From Candidatus Wolfebacteria bacterium GWA1_42_9 (GTDB lineage: Bacteria; Patescibacteriota; Minisyncoccia; UBA6257; JAGOQP01), in the NCBI GenBank assembly GCA_001793775.1, contig MGIN01000027.1:9855-36066 (forward strand): a stretch of 26,212 bases of DNA, in the 5' to 3' direction. Shown here piece by piece: positions 7,892 to 15,796 of this stretch (position 1 is its first letter; every line of letters begins with the position of its first letter). Below the pieces are notes generated by a model. That model worked only from the letters and a program-made list of their open reading frames with translations. It did no database searches and had not been told where the DNA came from. The translations under genes and the position numbers were made by a program.

Positions 7892-10255
7892 ATGGATCTA
7901 ATCAGAAAAAACAAAAAATTTATCTCCAAGGCGCTTTTGATTGTTTTTGTTCTGGTGCCGGTCTTGTATTTTGGGGTAAATATTCAGCATGCGAACGCGC
8001 AGTTTCTGAATATCGCAGGCTTTGCCATCAAATCCGTCCTCAATTTAGTTACATTTTTACTTGGAATTGTTCAGTGGATAGTCGGCGTTGTTTTAATCAA
8101 GTTGGGCGCCATTCTTGTCGGTTTTGTTCTGCTTATTAATCAAACCCTACTGAAGGATTTAAATAACGACCATTTTGTTGTTATCGGTTGGAGGGTTTTC
8201 AGGGATTTGGCCAACCTGGGATTCGTCTTAGGAATAATAATTATCGCCATCTCCACTATCTTGAGATTTAAAACCTATGCCTATCAAAACCTTCTTCCCA
8301 AGTTAATCATTGCCGCCCTGGTGATTAATTTTAGCCTGGTAATCGCCGGTTCCATTATCAGTGTCTCCGACATATTTTCCAACTTCTTCATAAGTTACAT
8401 CTCCGGGAGAGGATCGGACTCATCGGCCATTTCCACCGTCTCTCAGCAGATAGTTGACAGATTTAATTATGTAAAACTTGCTGTCCCGGGGAGTGGTTCT
8501 TCTGGGCAGTGTTCTGTCTATAAAGAAGGCTGGTCGGCGCAAAGAATAGAAGAGGTTTGCCAAGACGAGGCTAGCTGGGAAGCCGCCGGTCAGGATTTTA
8601 GTAGTCCGGAAAATTGCCGAGCTAATCTTCCCGCCTTAATGTGTGCCCAGCGGGCTGGCGCTGACACCCAAGACGTTCCGGATAAGGAATTCTATGCTCA
8701 AATACAAAAAGACAATCTTTCCAATAACTTGTATCAAATAGGAGGAGTTTTTATCTCCGTGGTGGTGGGATTTTTCATATTTTTGAGTCTTCTAGCTTTA
8801 GCCGGCGGATTATTTTTGAGATATTTTTATCTAGCTTTTCTTCTGATTGTTTCTCCTTTGGTTTGGGTACTTTGGGTGTTTCCTTATACAAGAGGCCATT
8901 GGAAAAAATGGTGGGAATCGTTCATTAAATGGACTTTCTTTGCCCCCGTTGTCCTGTTTTTTCTGTACCTGACATTGATTTTCTTGTCCAAGAGCAGCGG
9001 GGGCTATGGGAGCAAGGCCGATGAGATAGCGCTCACGTCCGGTACCAGCATTGCTGGAGTTGGATTCTCTAATATAATAGTTCCTCTTATGGCGGGAGCA
9101 TTGCTTTTCGCCGGGTTAAAAATTTCCCAGACGATGGGATTTGCCGGAGCGTCGTTTGTTCTGAATAGGGCCGAGAAGATGGGGGGGTGGGCGAGGACGA
9201 AGGCGGTTAGAGGAGCTCAAAGAGGAGGGGCGCTGGCTATGAGAAGTAAACCCGGACAATGGGTTAAAAAACCATTGGCAACTTTTGGCGCTACTAAAGT
9301 TGGAAGATTTCTGGGTGCCGGCAAAGCAGCTCAAGGGTTGGAAGCGGCAACGGTTAAACTGGAAAGAAAATCTCAGGCTTATCTTGAAGACAAAAAGAAA
9401 TCTTTTGGAACAATGTCTTCGGAAAATATCGTCGGTTTGTGGAAAACAATGACGGGTGAGGAGCAGGCGGCAGCGATGGAAGTTTTGGCCTCCAGAAACG
9501 ACCTAGGCGATCTCAAAGACCAGAATATGACCACTATCGGTGGTTCTTTGGCAGCAATGAGAAGATTCGGAAGAGAGAAGGAAGCCAAAGAACTTGAAAG
9601 AAAATTGGGAATGAATCAAACAATGGCTGAACGATTAAAAATTTTAAACACTTCCGCCCGGGGTTCGGCAGAACATACCCAGGCGCTGGCAGAGTACAGA
9701 AGAGCGGCCGCCGACCATTACGGTAAATACTCCACCGATCACTGGAGAGATTTCGGGTCTAACTTGGGAAACAATGTTTTTTCGGGAAGAACCTTCGGCG
9801 GGTTGAGAGACGATGTTTATCAGGAAATGTCGGGCCAAGCCGCTCAGTATGCCAGCGATGATTACAGAAAATCGATTCACGCCATTGCTCCTAAAATGAG
9901 AAACAATACAAACCTCTCCAATTTCAATAAAGCCACCATCGAAAGAAAAATCGGGTGGCTGAGGGGACACGTCTCGGGTCTGGACTTATCAATCCCAGCC
10001 AACCAAGAACTATTGGGGCAGTTTAATAATTATGCCGCAGAGTTTGATAATGCCGTCAAGAACAAAAACGGCGACTTCTCTGATCTCGCTGAAATGATGA
10101 GTAAATGTGGAGACGCGAGTATCAGAGATTTTGCCAACCATATTAGGGGGCAAATCTCTGCCTTTGCGATGGGGGCTTATTCGGCGGCTCCGCCGACGCC
10201 GGGAGCGGCACCAACACCTACACCCACGCCGCCACCGACCGGGAAAGGGCCGTAA
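7892..10255 (+). CDS. VirB6/TrbL-like polytopic inner-membrane protein
   Basis: A 787-residue protein, probably the membrane channel of the secretion machine. It has a cleavable-looking N-terminal segment (ending ANA before Q37), then hydrophobic segments at about 42-90, 102-128 and 136-165. An outer domain with several cysteines covers about 170-280, followed by further membrane segments at about 282-335, 345-365 and 392-420. The block LRYFYLAFLLIVSPLVWVLWVFP and the following HWKKWWESFIKW match the VirB6/TrbL pattern. The C-terminal 365 residues are hydrophilic and probably cytoplasmic, ending in a Pro/Thr-rich tail (PTPTPTPPPTGKGP). VirB6 members are about 300 residues, so the long tail is unusual and may bind a partner such as the next gene's product. 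It starts 3 bases after the upstream stop. Confidence 0.8.
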   Translation: MDLIRKNKKFISKALLIVFVLVPVLYFGVNIQHANAQFLNIAGFAIKSVLNLVTFLLGIVQWIVGVVLIKLGAILVGFVLLINQTLLKDLNNDHFVVIGWRVFRDLANLGFVLGIIIIAISTILRFKTYAYQNLLPKLIIAALVINFSLVIAGSIISVSDIFSNFFISYISGRGSDSSAISTVSQQIVDRFNYVKLAVPGSGSSGQCSVYKEGWSAQRIEEVCQDEASWEAAGQDFSSPENCRANLPALMCAQRAGADTQDVPDKEFYAQIQKDNLSNNLYQIGGVFISVVVGFFIFLSLLALAGGLFLRYFYLAFLLIVSPLVWVLWVFPYTRGHWKKWWESFIKWTFFAPVVLFFLYLTLIFLSKSSGGYGSKADEIALTSGTSIAGVGFSNIIVPLMAGALLFAGLKISQTMGFAGASFVLNRAEKMGGWARTKAVRGAQRGGALAMRSKPGQWVKKPLATFGATKVGRFLGAGKAAQGLEAATVKLERKSQAYLEDKKKSFGTMSSENIVGLWKTMTGEEQAAAMEVLASRNDLGDLKDQNMTTIGGSLAAMRRFGREKEAKELERKLGMNQTMAERLKILNTSARGSAEHTQALAEYRRAAADHYGKYSTDHWRDFGSNLGNNVFSGRTFGGLRDDVYQEMSGQAAQYASDDYRKSIHAIAPKMRNNTNLSNFNKATIERKIGWLRGHVSGLDLSIPANQELLGQFNNYAAEFDNAVKNKNGDFSDLAEMMSKCGDASIRDFANHIRGQISAFAMGAYSAAPPTPGAAPTPTPTPPPTGKGP

Positions 10256-10276
10256 ACCAAACAGAGTAAATAAAAC

Positions 10277-11206
10277 ATGATGATTGTATCCAGAGAACAG
10301 GTACTGCAAAGATGGGACAGCACACCCGATCTGATTAAGGAAGCGGTCTATTCGCCAACCAATAACGACACCCTGGCGAATATCTCTTCCAGTTTTCATC
10401 TTTCCGAGGAGAGGCATCGGGACCTGGCCTATCTTTGTCTTTTAGTTTTTTTTGGTTTTATTCATCTTCAAGATCTCTATAGGGAGATAAAAAATTCTCT
10501 GGGAATCGATGCCCGAATAGCCCTGGATATCTATCATGAGCTGGACCAAAAAATCTTCTCTCCTTTCCACAAAGAGATTGAAGAAAACTATCTGAAATTT
10601 AAAATGGGGGTGACCAGGCCGGAGGAAGTAACCGAACCCGCAGTCGGTCCTTCCCAGATAGTTTTAAAAAAGGAACCGGCTTCAGTTCTCAATTTGAAAC
10701 CGGAGATACCTCGTTTAGCTGAAGAGTATCAGTCATCCGGGCAGGCTCCAGCAGCCGAACCAAAAAGAATTGAAGTTTCTCAAATGGAAAGAGGAACAAA
10801 ACCCGTCACTCCTCCGGCAACCGGCGTTCAACCGGCTCCAGCCAAACCGGAAGAGTCCGGGTTGGAAATGGGACCGATGATTATTCATAAAGAGGAAGAA
10901 TCCGAATCAATTTCCCAGGTGAGAGCGACAGACGCTTTTAAGCAAAATACCTTTGGAGGATTCAGGGGATCGTTTAAAGCGCCGACTATCGCCAGACCTC
11001 AGGAAACCGTCTCTAGAGCCGAGGTAGAAATGCCGACGACAAAAAAAGCAGAAGCCGGAGAGATGGGGAAAATTCCAGTGGTGGTTAAAAAATATGAAGA
11101 ACAGCCCAAAACAATACACTATGGGGTTTTTAGGACGGAGCTGAAGCCGAAAGAGAGCGACAAGAGCGGTGATGACGGGAAAACCATAGATTTGTCCAAG
11201 TTATGA
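10277..11206 (+). CDS. Unknown cytosolic protein of the secretion locus
   Basis: I do not recognise a family. The 309-residue product has no signal peptide. Residues 1-115 form a helical domain (QVLQRWDSTPDLIKEAVYSP, then FHLSEERHRDLAYLCLLVFFGFIHLQDL) that could be a compact adaptor. Residues 115-309 are rich in Pro, Glu, Lys and Ala and look disordered, with short conserved-looking words such as TFGGFRGSF and IHYGVFRTEL near the end. The layout (small domain plus long tail with terminal peptides) suggests a scaffold or adaptor for the machine's cytosolic side; this is inference. Two consecutive ATGs exist at 10277 and 10280. It ends in TGA. Confidence 0.8.
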   Translation: MMIVSREQVLQRWDSTPDLIKEAVYSPTNNDTLANISSSFHLSEERHRDLAYLCLLVFFGFIHLQDLYREIKNSLGIDARIALDIYHELDQKIFSPFHKEIEENYLKFKMGVTRPEEVTEPAVGPSQIVLKKEPASVLNLKPEIPRLAEEYQSSGQAPAAEPKRIEVSQMERGTKPVTPPATGVQPAPAKPEESGLEMGPMIIHKEEESESISQVRATDAFKQNTFGGFRGSFKAPTIARPQETVSRAEVEMPTTKKAEAGEMGKIPVVVKKYEEQPKTIHYGVFRTELKPKESDKSGDDGKTIDLSKL

Positions 11207-11255
11207 TGTATTTGAAATTTGAAAATTAAATATTATTTCGAATTTTATTAAAACA

Positions 11256-11801
11256 ATGGCTCAGTTTGAAGTTCCCCAATTTATTGATGTCGAGAGTAAA
11301 ATTGTCGGGCCGCTGACATTAAAGCAGTTTGGTCTGATTGCCGTTCCCAGTTTAGCCTCTTTTTTCCTCTTTTTTGTTTTAGCCAGATTTCTCTGGGTGA
11401 TCGTTGCTTTTATTTTGGTAATGGCGGGAGTTCTTTTCGCTTTTATTAAAATTGGCGGCCGACCACTATATTTGATAACTATCTACGCCTTCCAATTCCT
11501 TTGGAAACCAAAGCTTTATTTATGGCGAAGGGCGGTGGTTCAGGAAGAAATCGCCATTCCTTCTCCGGCGGGAGGCCTTTCAGCGGTTTCGGCCAAGAGA
11601 AATGCTTTAAAGTCGGCAGCAACGGGAGTTTACGGAAGCGTCACCAAGCTCTGGCAGAACCTGACGACCACTAAAAACCCCATTCCCAAAAGGGAAAAAG
11701 CGGTTCCCAAAAAATCCATCTCTGAGATTAAGGAGCAGTATATGGTTTTTCGAAAAGTCAGTGGAGAAAGAGAAGTGGCTAAAAGAGTGGATTATAGATA
11801 A
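11256..11801 (+). CDS. PrgI-family (VirB3-like) membrane protein
   Basis: The 181-residue product begins MAQFEVPQFIDVESKIVGPLTLKQF, the typical PrgI-family opening. Two adjacent hydrophobic segments follow (about 29-45 and 48-68), then RPLYLITIYAFQFLWKPKLYLW, which is also typical. PrgI proteins sit beside VirB4 ATPases in Gram-positive and patescibacterial type IV secretion systems and take the place of VirB3. The basic C-terminal third (about 95-181) is cytosolic and longer than in the common 100-130 residue forms. No Shine-Dalgarno site; an AT-rich 49-base gap precedes it. Confidence 0.88.
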   Translation: MAQFEVPQFIDVESKIVGPLTLKQFGLIAVPSLASFFLFFVLARFLWVIVAFILVMAGVLFAFIKIGGRPLYLITIYAFQFLWKPKLYLWRRAVVQEEIAIPSPAGGLSAVSAKRNALKSAATGVYGSVTKLWQNLTTTKNPIPKREKAVPKKSISEIKEQYMVFRKVSGEREVAKRVDYR

Positions 11802-11826
11802 AACGTTCTTATTAGTTAATTTGTTG

Positions 11827-11835
11827 TGTTATAAT
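11827..11835 (+). promoter_or_regulatory. Extended -10 promoter, likely leaderless
   Basis: TGTTATAAT ends 7 bases before the ATG at 11843, so transcription would start at or within a base or two of the start codon. A weak -35 (TTCTTA, 11806-11811) lies 18 bases upstream of the hexamer. Confidence 0.65.
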
Positions 11836-11842
11836 CTCACAT

Positions 11843-12532
11843 ATGTCCGATAAAACCGCGGAAAAAATCATTACCCCACCGAATTCCACCCAGCAATTTG
11901 TTGACGTGGAAGAAGTAAAAGACGGAATTGTTATTCTTAAAGGAGGTTCTTTAAGGGCGGTGATTATGGTCGCTGGCATTAACTTTGAGCTTAAATCCGA
12001 AGAGGAGCAGGACATTATTACCGGCGCCTACCAGGATTTTCTTAACTCCCTGGATTTTTCGGTGCAAATTATCATCCATTCCCGAAAACTGAATATAGAT
12101 AATTATCTCAGGAAAATGGAAGAGGTTCGTTCCAGGGAACCAAACGAGCTTCTGCGTAATCAGATTGATGAATATATCGCTTTTGTCAGGGGTTTTGTCA
12201 AAGAAAACGAGATTATGACAAAAACTTTTTTTGTGGTTGTTCCCTATGAGGCTGGTGGGGCGGAAGCGATTAGAAAAGGGGTTATGGATTTTGTTCCCTT
12301 TCTCAGTTCAAAGAAAAAGTCTGACAAAAAAAAGACAGAAAGCCGGGAGCAGGGTGTTATTCAGTTAAGACAGAGGATAGATCAGGTAGCTTCCGGTCTG
12401 GAAAGAATTGGTTTGCGAGCCGTTCCTTTAAATGACGAGGAACTGATAGAGCTTTACTACAATCTTTATAATCCAGAGACGACAGAGAAGGAGCTTCCTA
12501 AAAAAGAAACTTCTCCCAATCCTGAATCCTAA
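11843..12532 (+). CDS. TraC/VirB4 N-terminal domain as a separate protein
   Basis: The 229-residue product resembles the N-terminal domain of TraC/VirB4 ATPases. It has a beta-rich opening (FVDVEEVKDGIVILKGGSLRAVIMV), then INFELKSEEEQDIITGAYQDFLNSLDF and the strand VQIIIHSRKLNIDNYL, typical of that domain. There is no Walker motif. The ATPase part is the next gene, 82 bases downstream, so VirB4 appears split in two. The C-terminus (about 155-229) holds a Lys-rich linker and a helix-strand unit with GLRAVPLNDEELIELYYNLYNP, also typical of the VirB4 N-terminal region. It has its own probable leaderless promoter. Confidence 0.82.
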   Translation: MSDKTAEKIITPPNSTQQFVDVEEVKDGIVILKGGSLRAVIMVAGINFELKSEEEQDIITGAYQDFLNSLDFSVQIIIHSRKLNIDNYLRKMEEVRSREPNELLRNQIDEYIAFVRGFVKENEIMTKTFFVVVPYEAGGAEAIRKGVMDFVPFLSSKKKSDKKKTESREQGVIQLRQRIDQVASGLERIGLRAVPLNDEELIELYYNLYNPETTEKELPKKETSPNPES

Positions 12533-12614
12533 TTACAAATACCAAATGAAAATTCAGATGTTAAAATCCCATATTTGGAATTAGATATTAGAACTTTGAC
12601 GTTAAATATACTAT

Positions 12615-14369
12615 ATGCCCGAGGAAATTAAAATTGTTAAACCCTACAGTAGCGAAGAAAAAGAGGTTAAGAATCTAATTGCCCCAGCCGCTTTGGAGGT
12701 TAATCAGAGTCATATTAAAATTGGCAATAAGTTTGCCAAAACTCTTTTTGTTTTTTCTTATCCCCGCTATCTCTCCAGTGGTTGGTTTTCTTCTATCATC
12801 AATGTCGCCAAACTTTTTGACATCTCCATTTTTGTTCATCCGATTGATACTGCCTTAGCTCTCAGGCGTCTTCGCAAAAAAGCGGCTCAGATTGAAGCCG
12901 AGATCACCGAAAAGGAATCCAAGGGTTTTGTCCGTGATCCGATGCTGGAAACGGCCTTTGCCGATATTGAATCTTTGCGGGACAATCTTCAACAAGCCCG
13001 GGAACGTCTTTTTGACACGGCGGTTTACATTACTATTTACGGCGATTCTTTGGAAAAATTGAATGAATTGGAAGAAATCGTCACCAATCTTTTTGAGAGC
13101 AAATTAATTTACGTTAAGCCGGCCATCTTTCAGCAGGTGGAAGGATTGATTTCCGCTCTTCCTCTTTGTCAGGACAAATTAGCCATTCGTACTCCCCTAA
13201 ACTCGGGACCAATCTCCTCTTTCTTCCCTTTTGTTTCTATGGATCTGACCTCGGAGGAAGGAATCATGTACGGTATCAACCAGCACAATAGCACCCTGGT
13301 TATTTTTGACAGGTTTTCTCTGGAAAACGGCAACATGGTGGTTTTTGCCAAATCCGGCGGAGGAAAATCTTACGCTTCCAAACTGGAAATTTTGAGGTCG
13401 CTGATGATAGGCACCGAGGTAATCGTCATTGATCCGGAAAACGAATATAAAAATCTTTGTGATACGGTGGGAGGAACTTATTTCAAAATTTCCTTGACCT
13501 CTGACCAGCACATCAATCCTTTTGACATTCCTGTTGTTCCCGAGGGAGAAGATTCGGCCGGTGTTTTTAAATCCCATATTCTGACATTGACCGGACTTTT
13601 GAAGATAATGCTGGGTGATATAACCGTTGAAGAAGAGGCGATTTTGGATAGAGCTCTGACCGAAACATACGCTTCCCGCGACATTACTCCCGACAATCCT
13701 AATTTTCTCAACTTGGAAGCGCCGATTTTGTCCGATTTTGAAACGGTTCTGCGAAACATGGAGGGTGGACGGTCAATGGCCGACAAGCTTTATCGCTTTA
13801 CTCAAGGAACTTACTCGGGATTTGTCAATCAGAAAACTAACGTGGATGTAAACAATCGACTGGTGGTTTTCTCCATCAGGGATTTGGAGGAAGAACTGCG
13901 GCCGGTGGCCATGTATGTTATTTTGAATTTTATCTGGAATCTGGTGCGCTCTCAGTTAAAGAGAAGAGTTTTAGTGGTGGACGAGGCCTGGGTGATGATG
14001 AAGTATCCCGAGGGTGCCGCCTTTCTTTTTGCTCTCGCCAAAAGGGGAAGAAAATATTATCTGGGGCTGACAACCATCACTCAAGAGGTGGAAGATTTTT
14101 TGAGTTCTCCTTACGGCAAGCCGATTATCACCAACTCATCGCTTCAGCTGCTTTTGAAGGAAGCTCCGGCCAGCATTGATATTGTTGCCAAAACTTTTGG
14201 TCTAACCGAAGCGGAAAAAAATCTTTTATTGGAGGCGGGAGTGGGACAGGGATTGTTTTTTGCCGGACTAAAACACGTGGCTATTCAGGTGGTCGCTTCC
14301 TACTTTGAAGACAAGGTGATTACCACCAAACCCCAGCAGTTATTGGGAGAAGAAACGCAGTTGATATAA
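12615..14369 (+). CDS. VirB4/TraC-type secretion ATPase
   Basis: The 584-residue protein is the energy-supplying ATPase of the type IV secretion-like machine, acting at the inner face of the membrane. The first 210 residues are a partner-binding region with a coiled coil (LRRLRKKAAQIEAEITEKE). The RecA-like ATPase domain has Walker A AKSGGGKS (245-252, K251), the IDPENEY block typical of this family, Walker B LVVDEAW (D456, E457) and the later TTITQEVEDF block. The family usually has 600-850 residues with the N-terminal domain attached; here that domain is probably the preceding gene. The 82-base gap between them is AT-rich low-complexity sequence, and the ATG has no Shine-Dalgarno site. Confidence 0.93.
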   Translation: MPEEIKIVKPYSSEEKEVKNLIAPAALEVNQSHIKIGNKFAKTLFVFSYPRYLSSGWFSSIINVAKLFDISIFVHPIDTALALRRLRKKAAQIEAEITEKESKGFVRDPMLETAFADIESLRDNLQQARERLFDTAVYITIYGDSLEKLNELEEIVTNLFESKLIYVKPAIFQQVEGLISALPLCQDKLAIRTPLNSGPISSFFPFVSMDLTSEEGIMYGINQHNSTLVIFDRFSLENGNMVVFAKSGGGKSYASKLEILRSLMIGTEVIVIDPENEYKNLCDTVGGTYFKISLTSDQHINPFDIPVVPEGEDSAGVFKSHILTLTGLLKIMLGDITVEEEAILDRALTETYASRDITPDNPNFLNLEAPILSDFETVLRNMEGGRSMADKLYRFTQGTYSGFVNQKTNVDVNNRLVVFSIRDLEEELRPVAMYVILNFIWNLVRSQLKRRVLVVDEAWVMMKYPEGAAFLFALAKRGRKYYLGLTTITQEVEDFLSSPYGKPIITNSSLQLLLKEAPASIDIVAKTFGLTEAEKNLLLEAGVGQGLFFAGLKHVAIQVVASYFEDKVITTKPQQLLGEETQLI

Positions 14370-14417
14370 TGCGAAGGCTGTAAATTGTGAACCCAACTTT
14401 TTATTCTATGGAAAATG

Positions 14418-14446
14418 TTGGTTGCGGGTTGGTAAATTTGTATACT
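14418..14446 (+). promoter_or_regulatory. Promoter before the small membrane protein gene
   Basis: TTGGTT (14418-14423) and TATACT (14441-14446) are separated by exactly 17 bases. The expected start near 14453 gives a leader of about 28 bases to the ATG at 14481. Confidence 0.6.
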
Positions 14447-14480
14447 GGTAATCAATTTGTCATTCGTCGGTTGTGTTGTT

Positions 14481-14963
14481 ATGAATGAAAAAGAACAAAA
14501 AAGTGAAAAGACTCAACAAAGAACAGAGATGTTGGATAAGCAGGGAGGAGAGACAGAGGAAAGCAACGAAACGGAAAACAAAGAAGGCGAGACAGGAGAG
14601 AACGAAGATGGGACATCAGAAAAAATCGAATCCCTGCAACAGGGTCCCCGTTTTGATTTCATGGAATCTTTTTTTTATGTGTCGATGGCTGTTTTGAGCG
14701 ATATATTTGACGGCCTATGGATATCAAGATTTTTCTTTGCTCCCGCTACCCTGCTCTGGCTTTATATGAAAGGGCTTAATAACGTGATTTCAAAAAATGC
14801 CATTGCCCAAGGAGTAGAACTCATTCCAGTCATAGGATTTTTGCCATTGAGCACCATAGCTGCGATTTTAACTATTTGGGTCACCAACAATCCCGAATCA
14901 TTTAACAAGGTTTTTGGCATAGCTGGAAAAATTTTCCAAAAAATAGCTAAAAAGGGAAAATAA
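14481..14963 (+). CDS. Small acidic-headed membrane protein of the secretion locus
   Basis: I do not recognise a family. The 160-residue product has a very acidic, Gln/Glu/Lys-rich first 50 residues, then two or three hydrophobic segments (about 60-90 and 105-137) and a basic tail (GKIFQKIAKKGK). I chose the ATG at 14481; a TTG at 14457 in the same frame would add eight residues but lies very close to the expected transcript start. The next gene's promoter overlaps its 3' end region, and the following frame begins directly after its stop. A membrane accessory of the secretion machine is a guess from position only. Confidence 0.7.
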   Translation: MNEKEQKSEKTQQRTEMLDKQGGETEESNETENKEGETGENEDGTSEKIESLQQGPRFDFMESFFYVSMAVLSDIFDGLWISRFFFAPATLLWLYMKGLNNVISKNAIAQGVELIPVIGFLPLSTIAAILTIWVTNNPESFNKVFGIAGKIFQKIAKKGK

Positions 14964-14971
14964 GTGAATTA

Positions 14972-14980
14972 TGCTATAAT
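14972..14980 (+). promoter_or_regulatory. Extended -10 promoter, likely leaderless
   Basis: TGCTATAAT ends 7 bases before the ATG at 14988. This spacing places the first transcribed base at the start codon and argues against the upstream GTG at 14964, which would lie inside or before the promoter. Confidence 0.7.
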
Positions 14981-14987
14981 ATATAAG

Positions 14988-15701
14988 ATGAGTTTTAAAA
15001 AGATAAAAATTTTAATACTTGTTATCGGCACCATGGCTGTCTTTTGGACCGTTAACCTGGCTTTGGCCGCCGAGCCGCTCTTACTTTTTTCCTGGAAAGC
15101 CCAGAACTTCGTTCCTGATTGGTTTGGAGGAAAATCTTTGCCTATCAACCAGACAAAAATTTTAATGTCCTTTGAAGCTGTCAGCCAGAGCCAAGCGGAT
15201 TTGGGTAAGATTATGGACGTCTCGGAAAAGGAGATTAGCTGGTATGTCAACGATAAAACGGTAGGTAAAGGGAAAGGATTAAAGTCTGTTACCGTTACCA
15301 AAGACGATTTTCCCCGGGATTCCATTGATGTCAAGATTAAGGGGGAGTTTTATGACGCTGATGCCAAAGAGAGTTATTTTGTCAACAAGTATTTTACCGT
15401 CCCTATCTCTGAACCGGAAATTGTTTTAAGCTACAAGAAAACGGAAAACTATTTTTCTTTGAACGAGACGGCTAGATTTGATCTATTTCCTTTCTTTTTT
15501 AACGTTGCCAGCGATTTTTTGGATATTGGATGGAGAGTGAATGAGCGGGAGATTAATCCTTTGCTCAGGGAGAATCTTTTTTTAGATTTGAAAGTGTCGG
15601 ATATGCCTCCCACTGGGCAGGTGAGAATTAGTGCTTCTGCCAAAAATGCCAGAGATGTGCTGGAAGATGCCTCTAAGTCGCTGATTTTTAAAGTTTATTA
15701 G
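14988..15701 (+). CDS. Secreted beta-rich protein of the secretion locus
   Basis: The 237-residue product begins with a Sec signal peptide (MSFKKIKILILVIGT then a hydrophobic run, likely cut after LALAA near residue 28). The mature part lacks cysteine and alternates short strands in what look like two immunoglobulin-like units (about 30-140 and 140-237). Each carries a structure-word-like line: EISWYVNDKTVGKGKGLKSVTV in the first and DIGWRVNEREINPLL in the second, a possible internal duplication. No enzyme motif is seen. A surface or envelope part of the machine is inferred from the signal peptide and the position between VirB4 and the pilin fusion. The start was set by the promoter; the GTG at 14964 is rejected. 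Confidence 0.75.
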   Translation: MSFKKIKILILVIGTMAVFWTVNLALAAEPLLLFSWKAQNFVPDWFGGKSLPINQTKILMSFEAVSQSQADLGKIMDVSEKEISWYVNDKTVGKGKGLKSVTVTKDDFPRDSIDVKIKGEFYDADAKESYFVNKYFTVPISEPEIVLSYKKTENYFSLNETARFDLFPFFFNVASDFLDIGWRVNEREINPLLRENLFLDLKVSDMPPTGQVRISASAKNARDVLEDASKSLIFKVY

Positions 15702-15740
15702 TATTAACTGCGTTCGCGGATTTACCCTCAAAAATTTTAT

Positions 15741-15793
15741 CTGATAAAACTTAGGAGGGTGAACTGATTCAACTGATTGATGCTGATAAAACT
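15741..15793 (+). promoter_or_regulatory. Leader of the pilin-fusion gene with an 11-bp direct repeat
   Basis: CTGATAAAACT occurs at 15741-15751 and again at 15783-15793, ending 3 bases before the ATG at 15797. The second copy gives GATAAA six bases from the ATG, a weak match to the leaderless pattern seen elsewhere. AGGAGG (15753-15758) lies between the copies, about 38 bases from the ATG, too far to act as its Shine-Dalgarno site. Confidence 0.4.
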
Positions 15794-15796
15794 ACT

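Noticed and set aside
14457..14480. TTG start for the small membrane protein
   Set aside because: It is only about 4 bases from the predicted transcript start and has no ribosome site; the ATG at 14481 is preferred, though not proven.
14964..14987. GTG start eight codons upstream for the secreted protein gene
   Set aside because: The TATAAT box at 14975-14980 lies inside that extension, and the signal peptide starts naturally at MSFKKIK.
15752..15796. ATT start near 15767 with AGGAGG at good spacing, extending the pilin fusion upstream
   Set aside because: ATT starts are very rare and tightly linked to infC-type autoregulation; the ATG at 15797 begins a normal signal-like segment.
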